64,000 nucleotides of DNA from Xaviernesmea rhizosphaerae (GCF_001938945.1 NZ_MKIO01000031.1:1-64000); one strand, 5' to 3'; numbered from the stretch's first letter, positions 50,191-60,833 are shown. Notes: generated from the letters alone by a model not told the origin. Translations and numbers: made by a program.

Positions 50191-50859
50191 TCAGGAAAAT
50201 GGCACCTTTTGCGGGAAAAAAGCCAACAGGTCCGTCAGTGCCTCGAGCATTCCATCGGGTTTTGGCTCTCCGGCCCAGACGCCGCCATTGTCCGATGTGC
50301 GCAGGAACAGAGCGTGCAGCCCGGCAGCCCTGGCCGAACGGATGCCGGTGGCGCTGTCTTCCACCGCCACGACCGTTTCCGGCGCAAGTCCGAGCCGCTC
50401 CGCCGCGCCGGCATAGGGCAGCGGCGAGGGCTTGCCCTCCGTCACATCGTCGAGACTGATGGAAAAGGTCATGCAGGCCGCCACGTCCAGCGCATCAAGA
50501 TTGGCATCCACCACGAGACGGCAGGAATTGGACACGCAAACCTGCGGCACGCCCTGCCGGTGCAGCGCACGGATGGTTTCGACCGCGCCGGGCAGGGGCC
50601 GCAGCGTGCGGCGGCCGGCGACATAGTGTCGGTTGATCGCATGGGCCCATACCTCTTCGGCAAGCGAGGGCGGCAGCCGGTCGCGCAGAAGCTGCCAGAC
50701 ATCGCCCATATGGATGCCGCGAAAGGCCATGTCCGGGAGGTTGCGCAGATCGGTTCCGAATTCCAGCGAGGCCGAGACCAGGGCCCGGTGATGCAGCGGC
50801 TCGCTGTCCACCAGCGTGCCGTCGATATCCCAGGCCACCGCCTGGAAACGCGCCGGCAT
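50191..50859 (-). CDS. HAD-family sugar phosphatase / mutase
   Basis: A 222-aa haloacid-dehalogenase superfamily protein with motif I VAWDIDGTLVDSEPLHH, motif II VCVSNSCRLVVDANL, the Lys of motif III in DDVTEGKPSPLPYAGAAERL and motif IV VVAVEDSATGIRSARAAGL. Its size and cap domain fit beta-phosphoglucomutase-like phosphatases such as YniC or GS1. The start overlaps the kinase stop (TGATG), so the two are coupled. It probably removes or moves a phosphate on the kinase product, or clears toxic sugar phosphates. Confidence 0.88.
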   Translation of the reverse strand: MPARFQAVAWDIDGTLVDSEPLHHRALVSASLEFGTDLRNLPDMAFRGIHMGDVWQLLRDRLPPSLAEEVWAHAINRHYVAGRRTLRPLPGAVETIRALHRQGVPQVCVSNSCRLVVDANLDALDVAACMTFSISLDDVTEGKPSPLPYAGAAERLGLAPETVVAVEDSATGIRSARAAGLHALFLRTSDNGGVWAGEPKPDGMLEALTDLLAFFPQKVPFS

Positions 50860-52367
50860 CAGGGCCTCTGCCGCCAGCTGGGCTCCAGGCGCCGGTAGAG
50901 GTCGCGGTAGCGCCGATAGCCACGCTCATAGACCGCCACGCTTTCCGACTGCGGCGCCAGCACGTCGGAAAAGGTGACGAAGCGGGTGACGCCGCGCCAG
51001 TCGCTTTCCAGCCCCACGCCGATCGCTGCCGCCCAGGCCGCGCCGATGCAGGAGCCCGGATGGCCCGACAGCCGCTGGACCGGCGCGTTCAAGACATCGG
51101 CGACGATCTGCATCCAGAGCGTCGACTGTGAACCGCCATCCGAGACGAGAAAGCGGCGCGGCGCATGCCCCATGTCGATCAAGACCTCGACATGATGGCG
51201 AATGGCATAGGCGTAGGATTCGAGCAGGGCGCGCCAGAGGTGGCCGATATCGTGGGACAAAGTCAGCCCCTCGATCACGCCGCGGGCGTCGGGATCGTGG
51301 ATCGGCGTCTTTTCGCCGAGCAGATAGGGCAGGATGGTCAGGCCATCGGCCCCGGCAGGCTTGGTCGCGGCCAGCCTGTCCAGATGCTGGTGAATGCTGA
51401 GCCCGGCCGAACGCGCCGCGGCCTCCTCGCCGCCGGCAAATTGCCGGGCGAACCAGTTCAGCGCCGAGCCGCCGGTCGACATGCAGCCGTTCGGCATATA
51501 GAGGCCGGGCACCAGGTGATAATCGAGGAACAGGCGCGCATCCGGCTGGACCCGGTCCGTGGCGGTCAGGATATCGACCGCGCCGCCGAACTTCAAAAGC
51601 ACATCGCCGGCATCGACCACGCCGGCGCCGAGCGCCGAGGCGATCATGTCGGCCGCCCCGCCGACCACGGGCGTCCCTTCGGCAAGCCCGGTCTCGGCTG
51701 CGCCGCGGGGATCGATATGACCCATGATCTCCGAGGAGGCACGCTTGGGCGGCACGATGTCCGGCCCGATATGGGCGAGGGCCACAAGCTCCGGGTCGAT
51801 CAGCCCGGTCGACACGTTGACGAAGCCGGCTTCCAGCGCCCAGTTCTGCTCCACCGCCCGCGTGCCGGTCAGCCGGTAGTTGATGTAATCATAAGAGCCG
51901 AAAACGGTGGCGCTCCGCGCGAAGACCGTGGGCTCGTGCCGCTCGATCCAGCGCAGCTTCGCCGTGACGAGCTGCTGGTTGATGCCGTTGCCGGCGCGGG
52001 CGAGAAAATCCGCCTCGTCCCATTCGCCGCGCAGCTCCTCCACCTCGTATCCGCAGCGCCCGTCGCTCTGCTGGATGCTCGGGCGCAGCACCGCTCCGCC
52101 CTTGTCCAGCAGCACCACGGCCGGCAGCATGCCGGTGACCCCGACCGCCTTGATGTCGCCGGGCGCAATCCCGGAGGCGGCCAGAAGCTCCGCGATGATG
52201 GCACGGACATTCTCCCACCACTCGCCGGGGTCCTCCTCCGCCCAGCCCGCCTGCGGCGAGGCGAGCGTCACTGGCCGCGAGGCCGTGGCGAGGATCTTAC
52301 CCGGCAGGCCGACGAGAATGCCAATGGTGGAGGTCGTGCCGATATCCAGGCCGAGAACGGCGTTCAT
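50859..52367 (-). CDS. FGGY-family carbohydrate kinase (xylulokinase-like)
   Basis: A 502-aa sugar kinase. The phosphate-binding loop is AVLGLDIGTTSTIGILVGL, followed by GWAEEDPGEWWENVRAIIAE, AVGVTGMLPAVVLLDKG, the ADMIASALGAGVVDAGDVLL motif and the C-terminal FLVSDGGSQSTLWMQIVADV with GHPGSCIGAAWAAAIG. It differs clearly from the GlpK-like kinase at 23748. It overlaps the HAD gene and lies 58 nt after btpA. Ketopentoses or related sugars are usual for this branch; the exact substrate is unknown. Confidence 0.88.
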   Translation of the reverse strand: MNAVLGLDIGTTSTIGILVGLPGKILATASRPVTLASPQAGWAEEDPGEWWENVRAIIAELLAASGIAPGDIKAVGVTGMLPAVVLLDKGGAVLRPSIQQSDGRCGYEVEELRGEWDEADFLARAGNGINQQLVTAKLRWIERHEPTVFARSATVFGSYDYINYRLTGTRAVEQNWALEAGFVNVSTGLIDPELVALAHIGPDIVPPKRASSEIMGHIDPRGAAETGLAEGTPVVGGAADMIASALGAGVVDAGDVLLKFGGAVDILTATDRVQPDARLFLDYHLVPGLYMPNGCMSTGGSALNWFARQFAGGEEAAARSAGLSIHQHLDRLAATKPAGADGLTILPYLLGEKTPIHDPDARGVIEGLTLSHDIGHLWRALLESYAYAIRHHVEVLIDMGHAPRRFLVSDGGSQSTLWMQIVADVLNAPVQRLSGHPGSCIGAAWAAAIGVGLESDWRGVTRFVTFSDVLAPQSESVAVYERGYRRYRDLYRRLEPSWRQRP

Positions 52368-52425
52368 CAGGGCGATCCGTGCTTTTCAGAAGGGTTGGCG
52401 GACAAGCGGCGGCTTGGGCGGCGGT

Positions 52426-53226
52426 CTATCGCAGAGTGGCCACTACGTCCATGAAACGCTTGACGCGGGCGGCGTCCACCGGGTTCCAGGTGTTGCCGTC
52501 CACCTTGAAATGCGTGCCGATCACACAGCCCTGGGCCATGGAGAACACATCGCGGATGTTGTCGATGTTCACGCCGGTATTGGCGAAGACAGGCACATCC
52601 TTCACGGTTTCGCACACGTCGCGCAGGTCCGACTGGCTGGCCGGCTGACCGGTGATCGGACCGGAAACTAGGATGGCATCGGCAAGCGAGGAGAAGACCG
52701 CGCTCTTGGCGCGCAGCGCGATCGGCCGCTGGTCGAGCGAATGGGCGAACTCGGCATTGATGTTGAACAGCATCTTCATGTCCTGCCGGCCAAGCTGCGC
52801 GCGCAGCCGCGCGGCACTGGAGCAGTCCGGCTCCCACAGGCCCATATCGGAGGCGAAGAGCCCGGTGAAGATTTCGCGCACGAAGCTCGCGCCCGTCACC
52901 GCGCCGATGGCGACGCTGGAGAGCGGGTCCCAGAGATAATTGACACCGAAGGGGACGTTCAGCGACGGCTTGATCGCCTGCACGATCGCCGTCATGGCGG
53001 CGATGCTTTCCGGGGAACCCTTGAAGACATAGGGCCGGTCGTTCTCGTTACCGAACATGATGGCATCCACGCCGCCGGCCTGCAGCTTCTCGACATCGGT
53101 GGCCACGTCGTCGATCAGCTTCTGCAGCCCGCCATCCTTGTCATAGAGCGGCGCACCGGGCAGCGCACCGATATGCGCCATTGCGATCACGACCTTCTTG
53201 CGATCTCCGAAGCAGTCAAAAACCAT
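52426..53226 (-). CDS. BtpA/SgcQ family TIM-barrel protein
   Basis: A 266-aa protein of the BtpA family (COG0434), which includes SgcQ of the enterobacterial sgc sugar operon and a photosystem I biogenesis factor in cyanobacteria. Typical stretches are VVIAMAHIGALPGAPLYDKD, VEKLQAGGVDAIMFGNENDR, VPFGVNYLWDPLSSVAIG and the C-terminal VFANTGVNIDNIRDVFSMAQ followed by GTHFKVDGNTWNPVD. Bacterial members next to kinases are thought to act on a sugar phosphate or glycosyl compound; the reaction is not established. The ATG at 53226 has GAGGATGTGAGA upstream. It begins the btpA-FGGY-HAD unit. Confidence 0.85.
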   Translation of the reverse strand: MVFDCFGDRKKVVIAMAHIGALPGAPLYDKDGGLQKLIDDVATDVEKLQAGGVDAIMFGNENDRPYVFKGSPESIAAMTAIVQAIKPSLNVPFGVNYLWDPLSSVAIGAVTGASFVREIFTGLFASDMGLWEPDCSSAARLRAQLGRQDMKMLFNINAEFAHSLDQRPIALRAKSAVFSSLADAILVSGPITGQPASQSDLRDVCETVKDVPVFANTGVNIDNIRDVFSMAQGCVIGTHFKVDGNTWNPVDAARVKRFMDVVATLR

Positions 53227-53314
53227 TCTCACATCCTCAGTGGCGCCCGTGAGCGATCCCGATGGGGATGGCTCGATTGTTCTGTCCCGACCATAAGCAG
53301 CGAAACGAACTTAA

Positions 53315-53331
53315 TCAAACAGAAAAAACAT
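53315..53331. promoter_or_regulatory. candidate DeoR operator, site D
   Basis: TCAAACAGAAAAAACAT in the divergent region, 89 nt before btpA and 56 nt before the SDR gene. One base shorter than sites A and B but otherwise the same pattern. Confidence 0.55.
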
Positions 53332-53386
53332 TTGCCGAGTTAGATTTTGTTGGATACGGTTTCGAAAAACGACCAGAGGAGCAGCC

Positions 53387-54172
53387 ATGTCACAGCCTGT
53401 GTTTCCAGAGCTTGCCGGCCGCCGAGCCTTTCTGACAGGCGGCGGCACCGGTATCGGTCTTTCGATCGCCAGGGCGCTCGCGGCTCAGGGCGTGGCCGTG
53501 GCGCTGGCCGATATCGATGGCGCAGCGGCCGAGCGCGCGGCGGCGGAGATCGGGCAGGGCGCGGTGGCGATCGAGGTCGATGTGCGCAAGCGGGCCTCGG
53601 TTGAAAGCGCCTTTTCCGCCGCTCTGGAGCGCCTCGGCGGCTGCGAGATCGTCATTGCCAATGCCGGCGTCTCGACCATGCAAAAGGCGCTGGAGCTGAC
53701 GGACGAGGAGTGGGATTTCAACTTCGACGTCAACACGCGGGGCATCTTCCTCACCAACCAGATCGCCGGCCGCCATCTTGCGGGCCAGGGCAAGGGCTGC
53801 ATCGTCAACACCGCCTCGCTCGCAGCCAAGGTCGGCGCGCCGCTTCTGGCGCATTACTCCGCCAGCAAATTCGCCGTGCTCGGCTGGACCCAGGCACTGG
53901 CGCGCGAGCTTGCGCCACAGGGCATCCGTGTGAACGCCGTCTGCCCCGGCTTCGTCAAGACCGGCATGCAGAGCCGAGAGATCGAATGGGAAGCCAGCCT
54001 GCGCGGCATCAGCGCGGAGCAGGTCTTCAACGAATATGTGGCGCAGACGCCGCTCGGGCGCATCGAGACGCCGGAGGATGTCGCCGATGTCGTCGTCTTC
54101 CTCTGCTCCGACAGCGCGCGCTTCATGACCGGCCAGGGCATCAACGTCACCGGTGGCGTCTACATGACCTGA
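53387..54172 (+). CDS. SDR oxidoreductase, sugar or polyol dehydrogenase
   Basis: A 261-aa short-chain dehydrogenase: cofactor motif AFLTGGGTGIGLSIARALAA followed by ADID (NAD preference), NAG in IVIANAGVSTMQKALELTD, Ser in IVNTASLAAKVGAPL, YxxxK in HYSASKFAVLGWTQALAREL and the C-terminal GINVTGGVYMT. GAGGAGCAGCC precedes the ATG. It is the first gene of the plus-strand unit with the second CUT1 transporter. Together with the FGGY kinase it should oxidise the imported sugar or alcohol before phosphorylation. Confidence 0.85.
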   Translation: MSQPVFPELAGRRAFLTGGGTGIGLSIARALAAQGVAVALADIDGAAAERAAAEIGQGAVAIEVDVRKRASVESAFSAALERLGGCEIVIANAGVSTMQKALELTDEEWDFNFDVNTRGIFLTNQIAGRHLAGQGKGCIVNTASLAAKVGAPLLAHYSASKFAVLGWTQALARELAPQGIRVNAVCPGFVKTGMQSREIEWEASLRGISAEQVFNEYVAQTPLGRIETPEDVADVVVFLCSDSARFMTGQGINVTGGVYMT

Positions 54173-54188
54173 CCGCCGCTGCGGGCAC

Positions 54189-54208
54189 GCCTGCCCGACA
54201 GGGCAGGC
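54189..54208 (+). terminator. hairpin between SDR and ABC ATPase
   Basis: GCCTGCCC and GGGCAGGC pair perfectly around GACA, 17 nt after the SDR stop. There is no T-run, so it may act as a processing or attenuation element inside the operon. Confidence 0.45.
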
Positions 54209-54275
54209 AAACGGACCGGCAGGCTGCCCTTGTTCAAGGGCCGCCCGCGCACGCGCATCAGGCGGAAGGTGGCGA

Positions 54276-55408
<1,133 letters not shown>

Positions 55409-55412
<4 letters not shown>

Positions 55413-56233
55413 GCGCGGATGCCGACAAACCCCCGATTGCAAGGCGCGTCGCCCTGCATGCCGGCCTCATCGCCATGTGCCTGGCGATCGTGCTGCCGCT
55501 GCTCTGGGTGCTGCGCGTCAGCTTCGTTGCGCCCGAACAATCCTACAGCACCACGCTGCTGCCGGGCTTCTCCACGCAAAACTACCAGGCGCTGCTCTCC
55601 GGCCGTTTCGGCCGCTCCTATCTCAACAGCATCGTGGTGTCGCTGGGCTCGGTGCTGATCGCCTTACCCTTCGCCGCCATGACGGGCTATGCCTTCGCCC
55701 GGTTCTCCACCGGCGGCCGGTTTGCCCGGTTCCTGATGCTCGCCACCCAGATGCTGCCGCCGGTGGCGCTGGTGCTGCCGAGCTTCACCCTGCTGAAGGG
55801 CCTGGCGCTGACCAACAGCCTCACCGGGCTGGTGCTGGTCTATGCCGCGCTCAACCTGCCCTTTCTCACCTGGATCCTCATGGGCTTCTTCAAGGCCATC
55901 CCGGTCGATCTGGAATGGGCCGCGCTGACGGATGGCGCAACCGCATGGGGCGCCTTCTGGCGCATCGTCCTGCCGGTGTCGCTGCCCGGGCTGGCGGCGG
56001 CCGGCGTGCTGGGCTTCATCCTTTCCTGGAATGAATTTCTCTTCGCCCTCGTGCTGAGCGGCCCTTCCACCCAGACCATTCCGGTCGCGCTGGCGGCGCT
56101 GCAGACGTCGAACGGCGTTCAGATCGGCAATGTCGCGGCCGGTGTCGTTCTTGCCATCCTGCCGCTCGTCGTCGCCTCCCGCTTCATCCAGCGCTTCCTC
56201 GTCGAAGGACTGACCTATGGCAGCGTGAAATAA
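55409..56233 (+). CDS. ABC transporter permease (MalG/UgpE type)
   Basis: A 274-aa permease with six helices. It begins ARRVALHAGLIAMCLAIVLP, has the EAA loop PVDLEWAALTDGATAWGAFW and then RIVLPVSLPGLAAAGVLGFI and SWNEFLFALVLSG, the end pattern of this class. Translation is coupled to the ATPase. It pairs with the permease at 57714, which is separated from it by the binding protein gene. Confidence 0.92.
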
Positions 56234-56298
56234 GCGCACTCTTCAACTGCGACCGCGCAAAACGCGGCTTCAAGAACTATAAACAGGGAACAGCGATC

Positions 56299-57588
56299 AT
56301 GACCTCTTCAGCCTGGAAAAGAACTCTTGCCGCCAGCCTTCTCGCGGCGACTGCCCTCGCCACATCCGCCGTGACAGGCAGGGCGGCTGACATCACCTTG
56401 CGCGCGTTAATGGAGGATGTGCCGGAAACCCGGATCATCGAGGCGCTGCTGCCCGAATTCACCGAAAAGACGGGCATCAAGGTGGAGTTCGAGAAGATCG
56501 GCTATCCCGACATGCACGACAAGCTGGTGACGCAGCTGGTCAGCGCCGAAAGCGCCTATAATCTGCTGGAGGTCGACTTTCTCTGGGCCGGCGAGTTTCC
56601 GGCCGCCAACTGGCTGGTCGATCTCAAGCCGATGGCGGACGCCTCGAAATTCGACACGGCGCCCTTCATTCCCTCGATGCTCGATCTCCTCGGCCGCACC
56701 GCCGACAAGATGCCGCTCGTGCCGATGTACAATTACTCCATGGGTCTGATCTATCGGACCGACCTGATCTCGGACGAAAAGCTCAAGGCCGCCTACAAGC
56801 AGGAGACCGGCAAGGATCTCGCCCTTCCGCAGACGTTGGAAGACTATGTGGCGATCGCCAAGTTCATGAAGGCCAAGGCCGGCGTCGAGGGCGCGGCCAT
56901 GCAGGGCCAGCGCGGCGACCCCAATGCGATGGAGTTTTCGAACTATCTGTTCTCGGCCGGCGGGCGCTATCTCAACGACGACCGCACCGTCGCGCTGGAC
57001 AGCCCCGAGGCCCGCAAGGCGCTGGACCTCTATGTCGACAACATCAAGAACGGCGCGCAGCAGGGCGCGCTCTCGGCAACGCTCGACGATACGCTGCGGC
57101 TGATGTGCAGTGGCAAGGCCTTCAGCATGGTGACCTACTGGTGGATGCTGCCGCAGATCGACGATGCCAAGGCATGCCCCGCAGCCGCCGGCAAGGTGGC
57201 TTTGTCGGTAATGCCGGGCGGCCATGGCGAGAGCGGCGGCTGGGGCTGGGGCATCCCGGCCAATGTGCCGGAGGACCAGCAGAAGGCGGCCTGGACCTTC
57301 ATTCAATGGGTGCAGAGCAAGGAGATCGCGGTCAAGCGCGCGTTGCAGGGCCATGCACCCGTTCGCAGCGACGTCTTCGCCGATCCGGCGGTGCTGGCGA
57401 AATACCCGTTCTACAAGACAGCCGAGGCCGTGGTGGCCAGCGGCAAGTCCTTCCCGATCTTCACCTATTCGGCGGAGTTTGAAAACGTGCTCGGCACGCA
57501 GATCTCCACCGCGGCCAGCGGCGGGACCTCGACCGACGAGGCGGTCAAGGCCTCGGCCGCGGGTCTCAAGGACCTGATGAGCCGTTGA
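56299..57588 (+). CDS. family 1 extracellular solute-binding protein
   Basis: A 429-aa periplasmic binding protein of the CUT1 type with a Sec signal (TLAASLLAATALATSAVTG, cut after GRA). The mature part has ITLRALMEDVPETRIIEALL, YNLLEVDFLWAGEFPAANWL, MYNYSMGLIYRTDLISDEKL and the late GHGESGGWGWGIPANVPEDQ. The order ATPase-permease-binding protein-permease is unusual; binding protein genes usually come first. The ligand is probably a sugar or polyol handled by the SDR and FGGY kinase. Confidence 0.9.
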   Translation: MTSSAWKRTLAASLLAATALATSAVTGRAADITLRALMEDVPETRIIEALLPEFTEKTGIKVEFEKIGYPDMHDKLVTQLVSAESAYNLLEVDFLWAGEFPAANWLVDLKPMADASKFDTAPFIPSMLDLLGRTADKMPLVPMYNYSMGLIYRTDLISDEKLKAAYKQETGKDLALPQTLEDYVAIAKFMKAKAGVEGAAMQGQRGDPNAMEFSNYLFSAGGRYLNDDRTVALDSPEARKALDLYVDNIKNGAQQGALSATLDDTLRLMCSGKAFSMVTYWWMLPQIDDAKACPAAAGKVALSVMPGGHGESGGWGWGIPANVPEDQQKAAWTFIQWVQSKEIAVKRALQGHAPVRSDVFADPAVLAKYPFYKTAEAVVASGKSFPIFTYSAEFENVLGTQISTAASGGTSTDEAVKASAAGLKDLMSR

Positions 57589-57595
57589 CCCTCCC

Positions 57596-57617
57596 CGTGG
57601 CCGTGCAACCGGCCACG
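57596..57617 (+). terminator. hairpin after the binding protein gene
   Basis: CGTGGCCG and CGGCCACG form a perfect 8-bp stem with a 6-nt loop, 8 nt past the stop. A second GC hairpin (GGCGG..CCGCC near 57631-57649) follows. It may lower expression of the downstream permease. Confidence 0.5.
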
Positions 57618-57713
57618 CAACCAATGGAGGGCGGGCACCGGTCCGCCATCCACGCCGCGAAACGGGCGCATTCTGTTCTGCCTGCCGAAGAGATCGATAC
57701 GGGGTGAGGGGTG

Positions 57714-58616
57714 ATGAAGGCGCGCGCGCATTATGATCGGGAATGGCGCACCGGCTGGGCCTTTGCGGCGCCGGGACTGGCGCTCCTGGCCGTCGTCATG
57801 GGCTTTCCTCTGGCCTATTCCGTGCTGATGGCGATCTCCTCGCTCACCCTGTTGAAGCCGGGTCTGTTTCCGCTCGTCGGTCTGGACAACTTCGCCACGC
57901 TCTTTTCCGACCGGCTGTTCTGGGGCGCGCTGCTGCTCACGATCCGCTATTCCGCCGTCACTGTCATCGGCGAGTTCGTGCTGGGCTTGGCTATCGCTCT
58001 CATGCTCAAGCGTGCGGTGAGAATGCGGCCGGTCTATTTCGGCCTGCTGACCATCCCCATGGCCATGTCGCCGATCAGCGTCGCGCTGATCTGGAAGATG
58101 TTGCTGCAGCCCAATCTCGGCATCGTCAACCATCTTCTGGAGACGGCCGGCCTGCCGCGCGTGGATTGGCTGGGCAATGCCGATCTCGCCTTGTCCACCA
58201 TGGCCTTCGTCGACATCTGGCAGCAGACCTCCTTCGTCGTGCTGCTCCTGGCAGCGGGTCTTGCCGCCCTGCCGCAGGAGCCTTACGAGGCGGCGGAGGT
58301 CGATGGCGCCAGCGCATTCCAGCAGTTCATCTACATTACCCTGCCGATGCTGCGGCCGGTGGCGGGCATCGCAATCATCATCCAGCTGATCAACGAGTTC
58401 CGGACCTACGACCTGCCCTATGTGCTGACCCGTGGTGGTCCCGGCACGTCAACGGAAGTGCTGAGCTATTTCGCTTATCGCAAGGCCTTTCTCGGCCTGT
58501 CGCTCAATCAGGGCGCCGCAGCGGCCTTCTGCCTGCTCGTCATCATCCTCGCGCTGACGGTGGTGTTCTTCCTCCGGCTGGAGCGTGCCGAGGCAGCGGG
58601 ACGCAACGCGCCCTGA
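57714..58616 (+). CDS. ABC transporter permease (MalF/UgpA type)
   Basis: A 300-aa permease. It begins REWRTGWAFAAPGLALLAVV, followed by FPLAYSVLMAISSLTLLKPG and GLDNFATLF, the EAA loop LPQEPYEAAEVDGASAFQQF with IYITLPMLRPVAGIAI, and TRGGPGTSTEVLSYFAYRKA. The ATG at 57714 follows GGGGTGAGGGGT; a GTG one codon earlier is possible. It completes the CUT1 transporter begun at 54276. Confidence 0.92.
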   Translation: MKARAHYDREWRTGWAFAAPGLALLAVVMGFPLAYSVLMAISSLTLLKPGLFPLVGLDNFATLFSDRLFWGALLLTIRYSAVTVIGEFVLGLAIALMLKRAVRMRPVYFGLLTIPMAMSPISVALIWKMLLQPNLGIVNHLLETAGLPRVDWLGNADLALSTMAFVDIWQQTSFVVLLLAAGLAALPQEPYEAAEVDGASAFQQFIYITLPMLRPVAGIAIIIQLINEFRTYDLPYVLTRGGPGTSTEVLSYFAYRKAFLGLSLNQGAAAAFCLLVIILALTVVFFLRLERAEAAGRNAP

Positions 58617-59004
58617 GCGCCGTCATCCGGCCAGGAAGGAGCGAAACGGCGGCTGCGACGTAGCATCGCCCTCGGAACAGCTGGCGAGATCGTCCGCTCC
58701 CGCGCCCGCCGCACGAAAAAAGACGGGGACCGCACTCCCGCGCGACAATGCCCTGTGTGCGGAAATCAATCAGGCCCAGATGGCGCTGCGCCGTGAAAGT
58801 TGGAACCACGCCGTCTCGCGGTGCCATGGCATCGGCCATAAGCCACGACCTATCGCGCCGGGCCAGGACCAACCCGCTTCGCTGCCCGGCCATCCGCATG
58901 CCCATTTCCGACACTGGACAAAATAGTGGACATGATCCACTATCTCTGCTGCGCCGCAAAATGCTGGCGTGACGCGAACAAAGTTACAAAAACAAGGGGA
59001 ACTT
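58617..59004. other. promoter region of the peptide-type ATPase, no gene seen
   Basis: This 388-bp gap follows the CUT1 operon. Its last 80 nt are AT-richer and carry a MarR-type palindrome at 58924-58942. Frames in the remainder are not convincing. Confidence 0.45.
58924..58942. promoter_or_regulatory. candidate MarR operator, site 1
   Basis: TAGTGGA-CATGA-TCCACTA, a perfect 7+7 inverted repeat preceded by AAA and followed by TCT, 63 nt before the peptide-type ATPase start. It matches site 2 at 60815. Confidence 0.6.
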
Positions 59005-60648
59005 ATGTCGCAAACCTCCATGTCATCCGACGTGGTGCTGTCCGTTCGTCATCTCACCGTCGAGCTGCCGCGCGGAATGGAACGCACCCATGCAGTGAAG
59101 GACATATCCTTCGATCTCCACGCCGGCGAAATCCTCTGCATCATCGGTGAATCCGGATCCGGGAAATCCGTCACCGCCAATACGATCATGGGCCTCCTGC
59201 CGCCTGTCATCCGAGTGACGGCAGGCGAGATCCATTTCAAGGGAATGGATATCCTGGCTGCGCGCGAGGACAGCATCCGGCGCCTGCGGGGCCGGGCGGT
59301 GTCGATCATCTTCCAGGATCCGCTCTCCGCCCTCAATCCGCTGATGACGGTCGGTGACCAGATCGACGAGGTTCTGGAGACTCACGGTTATGGCACGGCA
59401 GAGAGCCGCAAGGCCAAGGTCCTGTCCCTGCTCGAGGAAGTCGGCCTGCCGGATCCGCCGCTGATGCGGCTGCAATATCCGTTCCGGCTGTCCGGCGGCC
59501 AGCGCCAGCGCGTGATGATCGCCATGGCGCTCGCGCTCGATCCCGATGTCCTGATCGCCGATGAGCCGACGACCGCTCTCGATGTGACGACCCAGGCGCA
59601 GATTCTCGACCTCATCCGCAAAATCCAGAAGCGCAAGGGCATGAGCGTGATGTTCATCACCCACGATTTTGGTGTCGTCGCCGAGATCGCCGATCGCGTG
59701 GTGGTGATGGAGAAGGGCCATCTGGTGGAGCAGGGGCGCGCCGACCAGGTTCTGGTTCACCCCGCCCACCCCTACACCCAGCGTCTGGTCGCGGCCGTGC
59801 CGCGCATGCGCGCGCATGCGCCTGCGACGGTCGCTGAAGCGCCGCCGGTGGTGCTGGAGGTCGAGGGGCTTCGCAAGGAATATCGCAGCGCCGGCTCCTT
59901 CCTGCGCCCCGGGCGTGTCGTCAAGGCGGTCGATGGCGTGAGCTTCCGTCTGCACAAGGGCCAGACGCTCGGCGTCGTTGGCGAGAGCGGCTCGGGCAAG
60001 TCGTCGCTCGGCCGGCTCCTGCTGAAGCTGCTGGAGCCGGATGGCGGAGTGATCCGCTTCGACGGGCGTGACATCGCCGGCATGGCGGAGGACAGTTTCC
60101 GGGCTCTGCGGCCCTATATCCAGATGATCTTCCAGGACCCCTTCGCCTCGCTCAATCCGCGCCACACGATCGGCAGGATCCTGACGGTCGGGCCGGTCGC
60201 GCATGGCGCTTCCGTGCAGGAGGCACGGGTGAAGGCTCTGAGGCTGCTGAAGCTGGTGGGGCTGGACGACCAGGCCTATGACCGCTTTCCGCATGAATTT
60301 TCCGGCGGACAGCGCCAGCGGATCGGCATTGCGCGGGCGCTGATGTTCGACCCTGTGGTGCTGGTGGCCGACGAGGCGGTCTCGGCGCTCGACGTGTCCA
60401 TCCAGGCGCAGATCCTGGAGCTTCTTGCGCGGGTGCAGGCCGAGATGAAGGTGGCGATGATCTTCATCACCCATGACCTGCGTGTGGCGAGCCAGATCTG
60501 CGACGACGTGATCGTCATGCACAAGGGCGTGGTCGTGGAACAGGGGCCTCCGGCCACGATCTTCGGCCAGCCGCAGCATGACTATACCCGAAGGCTCGTT
60601 GCCGCCATTCCGGGCGCGGACTGGGAACCGACCGCGAAGGCCGTGTGA
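59005..60648 (+). CDS. fused dipeptide/oligopeptide ABC ATPase (DppDF-like)
   Basis: A 547-aa protein with two complete ATPase domains of the peptide/nickel class. Domain 1: Walker [20 protein letters not shown], signature [18 protein letters not shown], Walker [18 protein letters not shown]. Domain 2: Walker [20 protein letters not shown], signature [17 protein letters not shown], Walker [18 protein letters not shown]. Each is followed by the [11 protein letters not shown] or [11 protein letters not shown] tail of this class. AAGGGGAACTT precedes the ATG at 59005. The permeases are not in the window; the binding protein at 63620 is probably the partner. Confidence 0.93.
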   Translation: MSQTSMSSDVVLSVRHLTVELPRGMERTHAVKDISFDLHAGEILCIIGESGSGKSVTANTIMGLLPPVIRVTAGEIHFKGMDILAAREDSIRRLRGRAVSIIFQDPLSALNPLMTVGDQIDEVLETHGYGTAESRKAKVLSLLEEVGLPDPPLMRLQYPFRLSGGQRQRVMIAMALALDPDVLIADEPTTALDVTTQAQILDLIRKIQKRKGMSVMFITHDFGVVAEIADRVVVMEKGHLVEQGRADQVLVHPAHPYTQRLVAAVPRMRAHAPATVAEAPPVVLEVEGLRKEYRSAGSFLRPGRVVKAVDGVSFRLHKGQTLGVVGESGSGKSSLGRLLLKLLEPDGGVIRFDGRDIAGMAEDSFRALRPYIQMIFQDPFASLNPRHTIGRILTVGPVAHGASVQEARVKALRLLKLVGLDDQAYDRFPHEFSGGQRQRIGIARALMFDPVVLVADEAVSALDVSIQAQILELLARVQAEMKVAMIFITHDLRVASQICDDVIVMHKGVVVEQGPPATIFGQPQHDYTRRLVAAIPGADWEPTAKAV

Positions 60649-60660
60649 TCACCAAAAACC

Positions 60661-60694
60661 GCAGGTCAGGCGCCTCGCTCAGCGCCTGACCTGC
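60661..60694 (+). terminator. 13-bp perfect hairpin after the peptide-type ATPase
   Basis: GCAGGTCAGGCGC and GCGCCTGACCTGC form a perfect stem with an 8-nt loop, 12 nt after the stop. No T-run follows, but stem strength and position suggest a terminator or RNA-stabilising element. Confidence 0.6.
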
Positions 60695-60814
60695 CATCGG
60701 CCAGCCTGTCCGGCTGCCGCTTCCCGCTGGCTTCGAAAGAGGCCGGCGGCATCGGCATTTTCGAATTATGCCTATGTTTTTCAAAGAAAAATTATCGAAA
60801 TCTTCCTCAGAAAA

Positions 60815-60833
60815 TAGTTGCAAACATCCACTA
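60815..60833. promoter_or_regulatory. candidate MarR operator, site 2
   Basis: TAGTTGC-AAACA-TCCACTA with AAAA before and TCTG after, the same spacing and right arm as site 1. It lies 116 nt before the marR start, consistent with autoregulation. Confidence 0.55.

Noticed and set aside
58617..58925. Short plus-strand frames after the CUT1 operon
   Set aside because: They have poor ribosome sites, no conserved pattern and unusual composition; I treat the region as non-coding.
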